In this document: one piece after another, positions 17,200 to 25,644 of the stretch
How positions within the stretch are numbered: the stretch's first letter is position 1
Layout of the letters: each line of letters begins with the position of its first letter
The notes under the pieces: generated by a model
What the model was told of the DNA's origin: nothing
The model's input: only the letters and a program-made list of their open reading frames with translations
Database searches by the model: none
Translations under genes and position numbers: made by a program
NCBI GenBank assembly: GCA_015057635.1
Contig: SVEB01000104.1
Span: 1-64,000, forward strand
DNA length: 64,000 nt
Direction: 5' to 3'
Origin: Lachnospiraceae bacterium
GTDB lineage: Bacteria > Bacillota > Clostridia > Lachnospirales > Lachnospiraceae

Positions 17200-18144
17200 A
17201 TGGCGTGGTTGGTGATTGGATTTATCATTGGAGTGATTCTGATTGTAAAAGGGGGAGATTTCTTTTTAGATGCAGCAGTATGGATGGCAGAGGTATCGGG
17301 AATTCCGAAGTTTGTGATAGGAGCTACTGTAGTGAGTGTGGCAACGACATTGCCCGAGATTTTTGTTTCCAGCATTGCAGCCGCACAGGGAAAAGTAGAT
17401 ATGGCAATCGGCAATGCAGTCGGTTCGGTAACCGTGAACACAGGGCTTATTATGGCAATCGGAATCTTATTTATGCCCATCATCGTAAAACGAAAGGATT
17501 TCATGCCAAAAGGAATCTTATTCCTTCTTGTAATTACTTCGCTGCTTGGGTTAAGCCTTTCTGGAAAGCTGACAGTAGTAAAAAGTCTTGTCCTGCTTGC
17601 AATCTTTGCATGTTTTATTTATGAGAACCTGCTATCTTCCAAACGAGCGGAACTCCATGTATTAGAGCGAAGGACCGTGACTAGGAAAGAGGTGGTTATA
17701 AATGTTCTTAAATTTATCTTTGGCACCGCGGGAATCGTAGTCGGGTCCAATCTCCTTGTGGATAACGGAAGTGAACTAGCTGCACATATTGGCATACCGG
17801 AGAATGTAATCGGGCTCACGGCCATTGCAATCGGAACGTCATTGCCGGAACTTGTGACGGCAATGACTGCAATTATCAAGAAAGAATCCAGCATATCGGT
17901 TGGGAATATCATCGGTGCCAATATCATTGATATGTCCTTAATTCTCCCAGTATGTGCCGTTATATCAAAGGGCAGCATTCCAGTTGCCAGACAGGCTCTT
18001 AGAGTAGATCTTCCGGTTTGTCTGCTGATTGCCTGTATTGCAATCATACCAGCTATTATAAAAGAGAAGTTCTATAAATGGCAGGGAATCCTATGTATCT
18101 GTATTTACATTGGATACCTTTCCTATATGTTCATTGGAGCATAA
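17200..18144 (+). CDS. calcium/sodium antiporter (CaCA family, YrbG-like)
   Basis: 314 residues and about ten membrane helices in two inverted halves. The alpha repeats are seen at TVVSVATTLPEIFVSSIAAAQGKVD...GNAVGSVTVNTGL and IAIGTSLPELVTAMTAIIKKESSISVGNIIGANIIDMSLI, carrying the ion-binding Glu residues. The start is ATG 17200 (MAWLVIGF) after AAAGGGAG; the longer in-frame ATG at 17176 overlaps this site. Exchanges Ca2+ against a monovalent cation. Single-gene unit with a terminator at 18154. Confidence 0.92.
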   Translation: MAWLVIGFIIGVILIVKGGDFFLDAAVWMAEVSGIPKFVIGATVVSVATTLPEIFVSSIAAAQGKVDMAIGNAVGSVTVNTGLIMAIGILFMPIIVKRKDFMPKGILFLLVITSLLGLSLSGKLTVVKSLVLLAIFACFIYENLLSSKRAELHVLERRTVTRKEVVINVLKFIFGTAGIVVGSNLLVDNGSELAAHIGIPENVIGLTAIAIGTSLPELVTAMTAIIKKESSISVGNIIGANIIDMSLILPVCAVISKGSIPVARQALRVDLPVCLLIACIAIIPAIIKEKFYKWQGILCICIYIGYLSYMFIGA

Positions 18145-18153
18145 GATGAGAAT

Positions 18154-18188
18154 GAGAAACCATCCGTTAATCGGGTGGTTTCTTATTT
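18154..18188 (+). terminator. terminator of antiporter gene
   Basis: GAGAAACCATCCG-ttaat-CGGGTGGTTTCTTATTTT: stem of about 11 bp with a G-T pair, followed by a T-rich tract. Confidence 0.75.
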
Positions 18189-18289
18189 TCCTGTTATTGA
18201 CTTGGAGGAACAGGTTGATTATACTTAAGTCATCGCAAAGAATCATATGAGATATTATGAGGGACTATATTTATCATGGAGGATTTATA

Positions 18290-19588
18290 ATGGACAGCAA
18301 GAAAACAGCAAATGAATTATTAGCATACATCAAAGAAGCGACTTCTCCGTTCCATGCAGTGAAGGAAGCAGTTAGAATGTTAGAGGAAGCGGGATTTACA
18401 GAACTTGATATGAGGGTTTCCTTTTCGATCGAAAAGGGAGGGAAGTATTATGTGATTCCTTACGGAACGACTGTATTTGCCTTTACTGTAGGGGAGAACG
18501 TAAAGGCTGATCAAAACTTTCATATGGCGGCTGCACATACCGATCATCCATGTCTTCATGTTAAGCCATCCGCAGAGCTGACACAGAAGGGATACCTTCG
18601 CGTGAATACAGAAATCTATGGCGGCCCTATTTTAAATACATGGCTAGACCGACCATTATCCATTGCCGGACGTGTGGCATTAAAAAGTAAAGATATCTTT
18701 AAGCCTGAGATGCGCCTGATTGATGTTAAGAAGCCATTCTTAACAATACCAAACCTTGCGATCCATATGAACCGTGAAGTAAATAAGGGAGTAGAGCTTA
18801 AGAAACAGTCTGATATGCTTCCACTGATGGGCATGATCGATAATACTCTGAATGAATCTGATTACTTTATCACATTTTTAGCAAAAGAACTTCAGGTAGA
18901 AAAAGAAGAGATTCTTGATTTTGATCTTTATGTATATAATGCAGAAGAGGGCTGTCTGCTTGGCATGAATGAAGAGTTCATATCCTGTCCAAGATTAGAT
19001 AACCTGACATCCTGTCATGCTCTTGTTAAAAGTATCATTGCCGGAGGGCGTGAAGAAGGCATTAACCTGATCGCCTTATATGATAATGAGGAAATCGGAA
19101 GCGGCACAAAGCAGGGCGCAGACTCTGCCCTTCTTACCATGCTTCTTGAAAAAATCTATGGTGCGCTTGGATTTGATAAAATGCAGCTAAATGAAGCCGT
19201 ATTACGCAGCTTCTTATTATCTGTGGATGTGGCACATGCCTTACATCCAAATAAGACAGATAAATATGATCCAGTGAATTATTCCCTTATGAATGATGGC
19301 GTTGTATTTAAGATCAACAGCAATCAAAGATATACGTTTGATACAGAAGCAGTTGCATGCATGCAGCAGCTTTGTGAGAAGGCAGGCGTGAAATATAAGA
19401 AGTTCGTGAATAATTCGGATGTGGCCGGCGGCGGTACACTTGGTCCGATTATCTCTTCATGGCTTCCAATGAAGACAATCGATATGGGCGTTGGTCTTCT
19501 TGCCATGCATTCCGCAAGAGAGATGATGGGAATCGAGGATCAGGTTCACCTTGAGAATATGGTGACGGCATTCTTTAAGGAAGCATAG
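18290..19588 (+). CDS. apeB: M18 family aminopeptidase
   Basis: Cytoplasmic zinc aminopeptidase that removes N-terminal (often acidic) residues from peptides. 432 residues, full length for M18. Motifs are AAHTDHPCLHVKP (metal His and Asp), the metal Glu pair in YDNEEIGSGTKQGA, and DVAHALHPN with the late metal His. GGAGG lies 7 bp before ATG 18290; the in-frame ATG at 18257 has no site. Monocistronic. Confidence 0.95.
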   Translation: MDSKKTANELLAYIKEATSPFHAVKEAVRMLEEAGFTELDMRVSFSIEKGGKYYVIPYGTTVFAFTVGENVKADQNFHMAAAHTDHPCLHVKPSAELTQKGYLRVNTEIYGGPILNTWLDRPLSIAGRVALKSKDIFKPEMRLIDVKKPFLTIPNLAIHMNREVNKGVELKKQSDMLPLMGMIDNTLNESDYFITFLAKELQVEKEEILDFDLYVYNAEEGCLLGMNEEFISCPRLDNLTSCHALVKSIIAGGREEGINLIALYDNEEIGSGTKQGADSALLTMLLEKIYGALGFDKMQLNEAVLRSFLLSVDVAHALHPNKTDKYDPVNYSLMNDGVVFKINSNQRYTFDTEAVACMQQLCEKAGVKYKKFVNNSDVAGGGTLGPIISSWLPMKTIDMGVGLLAMHSAREMMGIEDQVHLENMVTAFFKEA

Positions 19589-19653
19589 AAACAAAAAGAA
19601 AAATCCCTTTCGGGAATATAAAGTACGCTGCATAACAGGTAACAATGCAGACC

Positions 19654-19706
19654 AGGCTCCTAATATCGGATAAAAGTATTTTTATTGGCTATTAGGGGCC
19701 TTTTTT
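19654..19706 (+). terminator. terminator after aminopeptidase gene
   Basis: AGGCTCCTAATA ... TATTAGGGGCCTTTTTT: 11-bp stem (one G-T) enclosing a loop of about 19 bases, with T run. Confidence 0.75.
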
Positions 19707-19723
19707 CGAATGGAGGCGTTATT

Positions 19724-21160
19724 ATGACAGAAAGAAAATTAGAAGAGATGACGTTAGCTAAGGAGGACTGGAAGCAAAGATATCCATGGTATAATCGAGC
19801 CGTTTTTTATCATATCTATCCGCTCGGATTATGCGGGGCGGAATCTAAGAATGAAGGAGGGGAAGTGAAACACCGGTTTGAACGCCTGATGGAGTATATT
19901 CCACATATGAAAGAACTTTCGGTCACGGGTCTGTATATTGGCCCATTATTTGAATCGACGGGCCATGGATATGAGACGACGGATTATAAACAGGTAGATC
20001 GACGGCTGGGTGATAATGAGGACTTTAAACAATTTATGTCAAAATGCCATGAGAATGGAATTAAGGTAGTAGTGGATGGCGTATTCAATCATACGGGAAG
20101 GGAATTCTTCGCATTTCGGGATATCAGAGAGAAAAAATCAGCATCCTCTTATGTGAACTGGTACTGTGGCGTGAACTTTAATGGTGATACCGAATTTCAT
20201 GATGGCTTTTCTTATGAATCGTGGCATGGATACCGGATACTCCCACGCCTAAATCTTAAGAATCCAGCCGTATGCGATTATTTAATAGAGGTCATCCGTT
20301 ACTGGATAAAAGAGTTTGAGATTGATGGAATCCGGTTAGATTGTGCGGATGTACTGGATTTTGATTTTATGAAAAGGATGCGGGCAGAAACGAAGACGAT
20401 GAAGGAAGACTTCTGGCTGATGGGAGAAGTCATTCACGGAGATTATGGAAGATATGCAAATGATGGGATGCTACATTCCGTTACCGATTATGAACTTCAT
20501 AAGGGGCTTTATTCCGGACATAATGATCATAACTATTTCGAAATCGCCCATACGGTGAAGCGGCTGTTTGATCCAAATGGGGGCCTTGCAAGAGGACAGT
20601 ATCTGTATACATTTACAGAGAATCATGATGTGGACCGTCTTGCAAGCAAGCTTGCGAACAAGGATCATATAAAGGATGTATATCTGCTTGCCTATACGCT
20701 TCCAGGAATACCATCCATTTATTATGGCGGGGAATTTGGCATGGAGGGAAAGAGGATAAATGGCTCTGATGATTTAATCCGACCACAGCTTGACCTAAAA
20801 GAAATGGAAGAGGAAAAGAAAGATGGCATCTATCCGTATTTAGTAATGCTTGGACGATGGAAGAAAGAGTATGAGGCGCTTACAGGCGGACGTTATGAGG
20901 AGCTGTTATTGACAAACAGACAGTATGCATTTGCAAGGATTTCAGACAATCAGACGGTGATAATCGTAGTGAATAACGATGAAAAGGATGTATGGGCGCA
21001 TATCCGGATCCCACAGGGGATAACCTGTATAAAAGATGTGCAGACAAAAGAACAAATTTATGTGAAAAACCAGATCGCCCAGGTTTCTCTTAAAGCAGCA
21101 GAGGGACGGGTATTCTTAGGCGGATGCGAGATGAAAGAAGGGAAAACAGAGAAGGAATAG
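19724..21160 (+). CDS. intracellular GH13 alpha-amylase-family glycosidase
   Basis: 478 residues without a signal peptide, so it acts on imported or stored glucans. The (beta/alpha)8 motifs are all present: VVVDGVFNHTG, GIRLDCADVL with nucleophile D206, LMGEVIHGDYG with acid/base E235, and FTENHDVDR with D302. The compact N-terminus (AVFYHIYPLGLCG) resembles enzymes that act on short maltodextrins. The start is ATG 19724 (GGAGG 7 bp upstream); the ATG at 19685 lies inside the preceding terminator. It stands about 5 kb from the maltodextrin locus on the same strand. Confidence 0.9.
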   Translation: MTERKLEEMTLAKEDWKQRYPWYNRAVFYHIYPLGLCGAESKNEGGEVKHRFERLMEYIPHMKELSVTGLYIGPLFESTGHGYETTDYKQVDRRLGDNEDFKQFMSKCHENGIKVVVDGVFNHTGREFFAFRDIREKKSASSYVNWYCGVNFNGDTEFHDGFSYESWHGYRILPRLNLKNPAVCDYLIEVIRYWIKEFEIDGIRLDCADVLDFDFMKRMRAETKTMKEDFWLMGEVIHGDYGRYANDGMLHSVTDYELHKGLYSGHNDHNYFEIAHTVKRLFDPNGGLARGQYLYTFTENHDVDRLASKLANKDHIKDVYLLAYTLPGIPSIYYGGEFGMEGKRINGSDDLIRPQLDLKEMEEEKKDGIYPYLVMLGRWKKEYEALTGGRYEELLLTNRQYAFARISDNQTVIIVVNNDEKDVWAHIRIPQGITCIKDVQTKEQIYVKNQIAQVSLKAAEGRVFLGGCEMKEGKTEKE

Positions 21161-21292
21161 AAGTTGCAGAAAAATGGAGAAGAAAAATATCAAGCAAAAG
21201 GACTTAATTGGGACGTTTTATAGCGGATGAAAAGATAGAGTTCTGAAAACAGGTCAATATCACTAAAAGGATAGAAAGAATCAAGAAGACTA

Positions 21293-21321
21293 TTGACATA
21301 ATACACAAAAAATGCTATTCT
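21293..21321 (+). promoter_or_regulatory. promoter of candidate non-coding RNA
   Basis: TTGACA (21293-21298), 17-bp spacer, TATTCT (21316-21321). Confidence 0.6.
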
Positions 21322-21327
21322 GTAGTT

Positions 21328-21738
21328 GGTCGATATCGAGAAGGTATTGTCCGGAGGATGAAGCGTTGGGGAACGTTTTAGGGCAAAAACTATAGTAAAG
21401 TAAGATAGAAGTAACTTGCATCTGCACGATGTGCTCGCACGCAGGAAGAAGAGAAGCAGGACGGGATTTAGGCTGTAACGGCAGCCTGAAGAATGGGCTT
21501 TGATTCAAATGCGGCGTTATGGATGTACGTTATTCCTATCTTATTTTATTTTACTAAACTTGGTAATTGGATTAAGGCACTTTCCCGACAATGGAAGTGT
21601 CAGATGATCTTCTTGTTTCAGAAGACAATTTATATAAAGCATCCTATCGTGTTTTGTCGGATTCTCAAATTCCGAAAGAGACTTAAAAGCGTATGCCTAA
21701 AATGCCCGAAGCGGCATAAAAGCAGGGTTTTTTGGTTA
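21328..21738 (+). ncRNA. candidate structured non-coding RNA (one or two units)
   Basis: No coding pattern is seen between a good promoter and the metG T-box promoter, but hairpins are dense: AAGCGTT-gggg-AACGTTT (21372-21389 area), CTGC..GCAG enclosing GTGC-tc-GCAC, and TTAGGCTG..CAGCCTGAA. Further on, CACTTTCC/GGAAGTG has a loop CGACAAT that can pair with TTTTGTCGG about 70 nt downstream (a possible pseudoknot), and TCTTCT/AGAAGA follows. ATGCC/GGCAT then TTTTTT near 21703-21732 may end it. No standard riboswitch, SRP, RNase P, tmRNA or T-box signature is recognised. The size of the first unit (about 200 nt) would fit families such as the raiA motif, which I cannot verify. Confidence 0.45.
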
Positions 21739-21746
21739 AAATATCT

Positions 21747-21775
21747 TTGACAAAAAAATGCAGGCATGTTATACT
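21747..21775 (+). promoter_or_regulatory. promoter of metG T-box leader
   Basis: TTGACA (21747-21752), 17-bp spacer, TATACT (21770-21775). Confidence 0.75.
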
Positions 21776-21781
21776 TTTAGT

Positions 21782-22055
21782 CAGTTTAATAGACAAAAGC
21801 AGGGAAGAGAAGAGTAGATCGGAACGTATTCACAGAGAGCCTTTATAAGCTGAGAAGAGGCAATGACGGCCGCATTGAAGATGGTCTTGGAGCTGTATGG
21901 CCGAATGGGAAAACTTTAGGTCATGCCGGGAGCGCCCGTTAAAGCGTCAGGCAGTATGGAATCACTATGCAGCCGGTGAGGTTCTGTTTTTCAGAATGAA
22001 TTAAAGTGGTACCACGGGAATGTTCTCGTCTTTATAATAAGACGGGATTTTTTTT
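21782..22055 (+). promoter_or_regulatory. T-box riboswitch controlling metG
   Basis: Leader RNA that senses uncharged tRNA. It has the Stem I AGTA-bulge region (AAGAGTAGA), the AGAGAGCC distal element, and the T-box sequence AAAGTGGTACCACGGGAA (22003-22020). The overlapping terminator has stem TCTCGTCTT/AAGACGGGA plus eight T (22024-22055). The likely specifier is ATG (Met) at 21881-21883 in GAAGATGG, fitting the downstream Met-tRNA synthetase. Uncharged tRNA-Met should favour the antiterminator. Confidence 0.9.
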
Positions 22056-22138
22056 GTTTTCGGGGATTTTAGAATGGAGATCTGATTTTTTAGAAACATC
22101 TATTCTTTATTTTAGATATTTTTCAGGAGGAGCTAAAA

Positions 22139-24121
22139 ATGAGCAAAAAACCATTTTATATGACAACAGCGATTGCTTATACATCAGGAAAGCCTCATAT
22201 CGGTAATACCTATGAAGTTGTATTAGCAGACAGTATCGCAAGATTCAAGCGTTTTGAAGGATATGATGTATTCTTCCAGACAGGAACTGACGAACATGGT
22301 CAGAAAATCGAATTAAAGGCAGCAGAAGCTGGCATTACACCAAAGCAATTTGTAGACGGCGTAGCCGGAACGATTAAGGATATCTGGGATTTAATGAACA
22401 CTTCTTATGATAAATTCATCCGTACAACAGATGAAGATCATGAAAGACAGGTTCAGAAGATCTTTAAGAAATTATATGAACAGGGTGACATTTACAAGGG
22501 CGAATACGAAGGCATGTACTGTACCCCTTGTGAATCTTTCTTTACAGCATCTCAGTTAGTAGACGGAAAATGTCCGGACTGCGGCAGACCATGCGAACCG
22601 GCAAAGGAAGAAGCGTACTTCTTAAAGTTAAGCAAATATACAGACCGTTTAATCGAGCACATCAATACACATCCGGAATTCATTCAGCCAGAATCCAGAA
22701 AGAATGAAATGATGAACAACTTCCTTCTTCCAGGCCTTCAGGATTTATGTGTATCCAGAACATCCTTCAAATGGGGCATCCCAGTTGATTTCGATGACAG
22801 ACATGTTGTATATGTATGGCTTGATGCATTAAGCAACTACATCACCGGTATCGGTTATGACTGCGATGGCAACAGCACGGATCAGTTTAACAAATTCTGG
22901 CCTGCAGACTTACACTTAATCGGCAAGGATATCTTACGTTTCCATACCATTTACTGGCCAATCATGTTAATGGCTCTTGATCTTCCATTACCAAAGCAGG
23001 TATTCGGACATCCTTGGTTATTACAGGCAGATACTAGCTCTAAAGACGGCGAAGGCGTAAAAATGAGCAAATCCAGAGGAAATGTATTATATGCAGATAC
23101 TTTAGTGGATTTCTTCGGCGTGGATGCGGTTCGTTACTTCGTGCTTCATGAAATGCCATTTGATAACGATGGCGTTATTAGCTGGGAGCTTATGGTGGAA
23201 CGCTTAAATTCCGACCTTGCCAACACACTTGGTAACTTAGTGAACAGAACAATCTCTATGTCCAACAAATACTTTGGCGGCATTGTAAACAATACAAACG
23301 TTTCCGAAGAAGTGGATGAAGATTTAAAGAAAGTTGTATTAGGTGCAAAAGATAAAGTCGTTTCAAAGATGGCACACTTAAGAGTGGCAGATGCAATCAC
23401 GGAAATCTTTACGGTATTCAAAAGATGCAACAAATATATTGATGAGACAATGCCTTGGGCATTAGCAAAAGACGAAGAAAAGAAAGCACGTCTTGAAACA
23501 GTGCTTTATAACTTAGTGGAAGGCATCACAATCGGCGCAAGCTTATTAAAGCCATTTATGCCGGAAACAGCAGATAAGATTTTTGCTCAGTTAAATGCAA
23601 ATGAGCGTACAATCGAAGAACTTGATACATTCGGCAGATACGTATCCGGTACAAAAGTGACCGAAAAGCCAGAAATTTTATTTGCAAGATTAGATTTAGC
23701 GGAGGTTTTAGCAAAAGTGGAAGAAATGAATAAAGAAAACGAAACACCAGAAGAAGCAAAGGTAGAAGAAAATGTGATCGATATCGAAGCAAAAGAAGAA
23801 ATCACATATGATGACTTTGCAAAATTACAGTTCCAGGTTGGTGAGATTATTGCTTGTGAGGAAGTGAAGAAATCTAAGAAGCTTCTTTGCTCTCAGGTTC
23901 GTGTAGGTTCTAGCGTAAAGCAGATCGTATCCGGCATTAAGGCTCACTACACAGCAGAAGAAATGGTTGGCAAGAAGGTTATGGTTTTAGTAAACTTAAA
24001 GCCAGCAACATTAGCAGGCATCGTATCGGAAGGTATGCTTTTATGTGCAGAAGATGAAAACGGCGTTCTTGCTCTTATGACACCAGAAAAGCCAATGCCA
24101 GCAGGTGCTGAAATCTGCTAG
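22139..24121 (+). CDS. metG: methionine--tRNA ligase with C-terminal tRNA-binding domain
   Basis: Charges tRNA-Met with methionine, for both initiation and elongation. 660 residues. The N-terminal class I catalytic core has the HIGH-type motif KPHIGNTYE, a zinc knuckle with two Cys pairs (CTPC, CPDC), and KMSKSRGN (about 301-308). A helical anticodon domain follows, and the last 110 residues (from about 548, YDDFAKLQFQVGEIIACEEV) form the EMAPII/Arc1p-like OB-fold that aids tRNA binding. AGGAGG precedes the ATG. Regulated by the T-box leader. Confidence 0.97.
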   Translation: MSKKPFYMTTAIAYTSGKPHIGNTYEVVLADSIARFKRFEGYDVFFQTGTDEHGQKIELKAAEAGITPKQFVDGVAGTIKDIWDLMNTSYDKFIRTTDEDHERQVQKIFKKLYEQGDIYKGEYEGMYCTPCESFFTASQLVDGKCPDCGRPCEPAKEEAYFLKLSKYTDRLIEHINTHPEFIQPESRKNEMMNNFLLPGLQDLCVSRTSFKWGIPVDFDDRHVVYVWLDALSNYITGIGYDCDGNSTDQFNKFWPADLHLIGKDILRFHTIYWPIMLMALDLPLPKQVFGHPWLLQADTSSKDGEGVKMSKSRGNVLYADTLVDFFGVDAVRYFVLHEMPFDNDGVISWELMVERLNSDLANTLGNLVNRTISMSNKYFGGIVNNTNVSEEVDEDLKKVVLGAKDKVVSKMAHLRVADAITEIFTVFKRCNKYIDETMPWALAKDEEKKARLETVLYNLVEGITIGASLLKPFMPETADKIFAQLNANERTIEELDTFGRYVSGTKVTEKPEILFARLDLAEVLAKVEEMNKENETPEEAKVEENVIDIEAKEEITYDDFAKLQFQVGEIIACEEVKKSKKLLCSQVRVGSSVKQIVSGIKAHYTAEEMVGKKVMVLVNLKPATLAGIVSEGMLLCAEDENGVLALMTPEKPMPAGAEIC

Positions 24122-24188
24122 TTTTACGTGCATCAGCAAGTGGTGGGGCGTTCTTATAACAAGGCGGACAGCCACAGTGCTTCCATCT

Positions 24189-24250
24189 AAAAAAGCAGAA
24201 TAAAAAGAGCGTTACCAGTTATGGTAACGCTCTTTTTATTCTGCTTTTTT
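24189..24250. terminator. bidirectional terminator: 28-bp perfect inverted repeat
   Basis: Arms 24189-24216 and 24223-24250 with loop AGTTAT. Both ends carry A6/T6, so it works in both directions, for metG and for the convergent lacI-type gene. The latter's last codons and stop lie inside the right arm. Confidence 0.85.
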
Positions 24251-25237
24251 CACTGCCTTTGTAGATGCCCGTTCGATGAATTTCGCGCGAAGCAAAAGCT
24301 TGCTAATCGTGACATCATTGATCAGCCCGTCTAATAAAAGAAAAGCACTCTTTCCTAAATCAATCCGATCCTGACGAATGGTGGTCAGCGGAGGAGTTAA
24401 CTGGCTTGCGATCGGAAGGTCATCGTATCCGATGACACTGATATCATCCGGAACTTTAAGCCCCCGCTTCGTTACTTCTGCGATTACGCCGGATGCCATT
24501 ACATCGCTGGCGCACAGGATCGCAGTAGCTCCGTTATGTAAGAAAGTAGGCACATGGCTTTTGGCACAGTCCGGCACATAGTATCCGTATTCGATCAGAT
24601 TCTCATCCGGATTAAGGCCATTCTCGCGCATGCAGGAGACAAATGCCTGGTATCGTTCATCCGATACCATGGAGTTCTTAGAACCATTTAAAAAGGCGAT
24701 CTTCTTATGCCCAAGCTTGGCAAGATGATTGACTGCGAGCGAAATACCTTCATGGCTGTCGGTTCCTACATAGCCTACGTGATTATTGCCTGCGATATAG
24801 TTATCTAACAGTACAGTAGGAACGCTTGTCTTATGTAACTGTTTGATCCAGTCATCGTGCAGGGTGAAACCGAGCAGGAAGGCACCGGAAAATTCATTCT
24901 TTAACATATAGGTATCAAACTTCTCCTGGGTCTGCATATTTAAGTTGGAAGGGATAACGGATACATCCCAGTGACGCCTTGCAGCTGAAAGCTTAAAACC
25001 CATGATGATTTCATAACCGAATTGATCAATATTTTCATAATCCATATTCTCAATCAGAATGCAAACTTTTTTTGTACCTTTGGCCTTCAGCCGTTTCGAT
25101 GCATAACCCATCTCAACTGCGGTATCTAACACCAGCTGACGCATCTCATGACTGATGTCGCTTGCACCATTTAAGCCCTTTGATACGGTGCTTACGGCAA
25201 TGCCGAGTCTGTCTGCGATATCTTTAATCGTGGCCAT
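24236..25237 (-). CDS. LacI-family transcriptional regulator of the maltodextrin locus
   Basis: 333 residues. The N-terminal LacI helix-turn-helix (ATIKDIADRLGIAVSTVSKGLNG, with hinge RLKAKGTKK) is followed by a periplasmic-binding-protein-like sensor ending GYDDLPIASQLTPPLTTIRQDRIDLG. It is divergent from malQ, with about 400 bp between carrying palindromic sites, so it most likely controls malQ-glgP-malEFG and itself (MalR-like). The inducer is probably maltose or a maltodextrin, inferred from context. CTATTG and TATAAT elements lie upstream. Confidence 0.92.
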   Translation of the reverse strand: MATIKDIADRLGIAVSTVSKGLNGASDISHEMRQLVLDTAVEMGYASKRLKAKGTKKVCILIENMDYENIDQFGYEIIMGFKLSAARRHWDVSVIPSNLNMQTQEKFDTYMLKNEFSGAFLLGFTLHDDWIKQLHKTSVPTVLLDNYIAGNNHVGYVGTDSHEGISLAVNHLAKLGHKKIAFLNGSKNSMVSDERYQAFVSCMRENGLNPDENLIEYGYYVPDCAKSHVPTFLHNGATAILCASDVMASGVIAEVTKRGLKVPDDISVIGYDDLPIASQLTPPLTTIRQDRIDLGKSAFLLLDGLINDVTISKLLLRAKFIERASTKAVKKAE

Positions 25238-25358
25238 AGAAAGCCCTCCAAATCTAAAAATTCACTCAATAGTTACAGTATAATCCTAAAGTTTTCCTTT
25301 TTCAATCTAAGTACCAAAATTTCTTGTTTTCTCTACAAGGAAAATACAGCAGGGTTGC

Positions 25359-25374
25359 TACGAAAGATTTCGTA
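25359..25374. promoter_or_regulatory. candidate regulator operator 1
   Basis: Perfect palindrome TACGAAA-GA-TTTCGTA in the lacI-malQ divergent region. A related pair TTTCGT...ACGAAA with 7-bp spacing lies about 30 bp to the right. Confidence 0.55.
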
Positions 25375-25569
25375 ATCTAAGGAAATTTCGAATTGTTTCG
25401 TGGAGGGTACGAAAAGTCTATGATTTCATTTGTATTTTAACAGTAAGATAAGTGTCAATGTCATGGTAAAAATATACTATTTCAAGAGGTATTTGTGATA
25501 TTTCACAATAAAATAAGCGAAATGAAGAATGAAACTAGAGAAAAACAACAATAAAATACAAAAAAAGCA

Positions 25570-25598
25570 TTGACAAATATAGTAAATAATGGTATTAT
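25570..25598 (+). promoter_or_regulatory. promoter of malQ operon
   Basis: TTGACA (25570-25575), 17-bp spacer, TATTAT (25593-25598). Confidence 0.7.
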
Positions 25599-25608
25599 TT
25601 ATACATGA

Positions 25609-25626
25609 TTTCGAAACTTATCGAAA
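25609..25626. promoter_or_regulatory. candidate regulator operator 2 at malQ transcription start
   Basis: TTTCGA-AACTTA-TCGAAA, sharing the CGAAA half-site with operator 1 and placed just after the predicted start of transcription, where a bound LacI protein would block it. Confidence 0.55.
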
Positions 25627-25644
25627 ATACGTGAGGGTGACGAT

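Noticed and set aside
17127..17624. 165-codon plus-strand ORF overlapping the Ca2+ antiporter
   Set aside because: Out-of-frame shadow of a clear antiporter gene; random composition.
21493..21750. 85-codon ORF inside the candidate ncRNA
   Set aside because: No ribosome site, crosses hairpins and the T-box promoter; hydrophobic/basic mix looks random.
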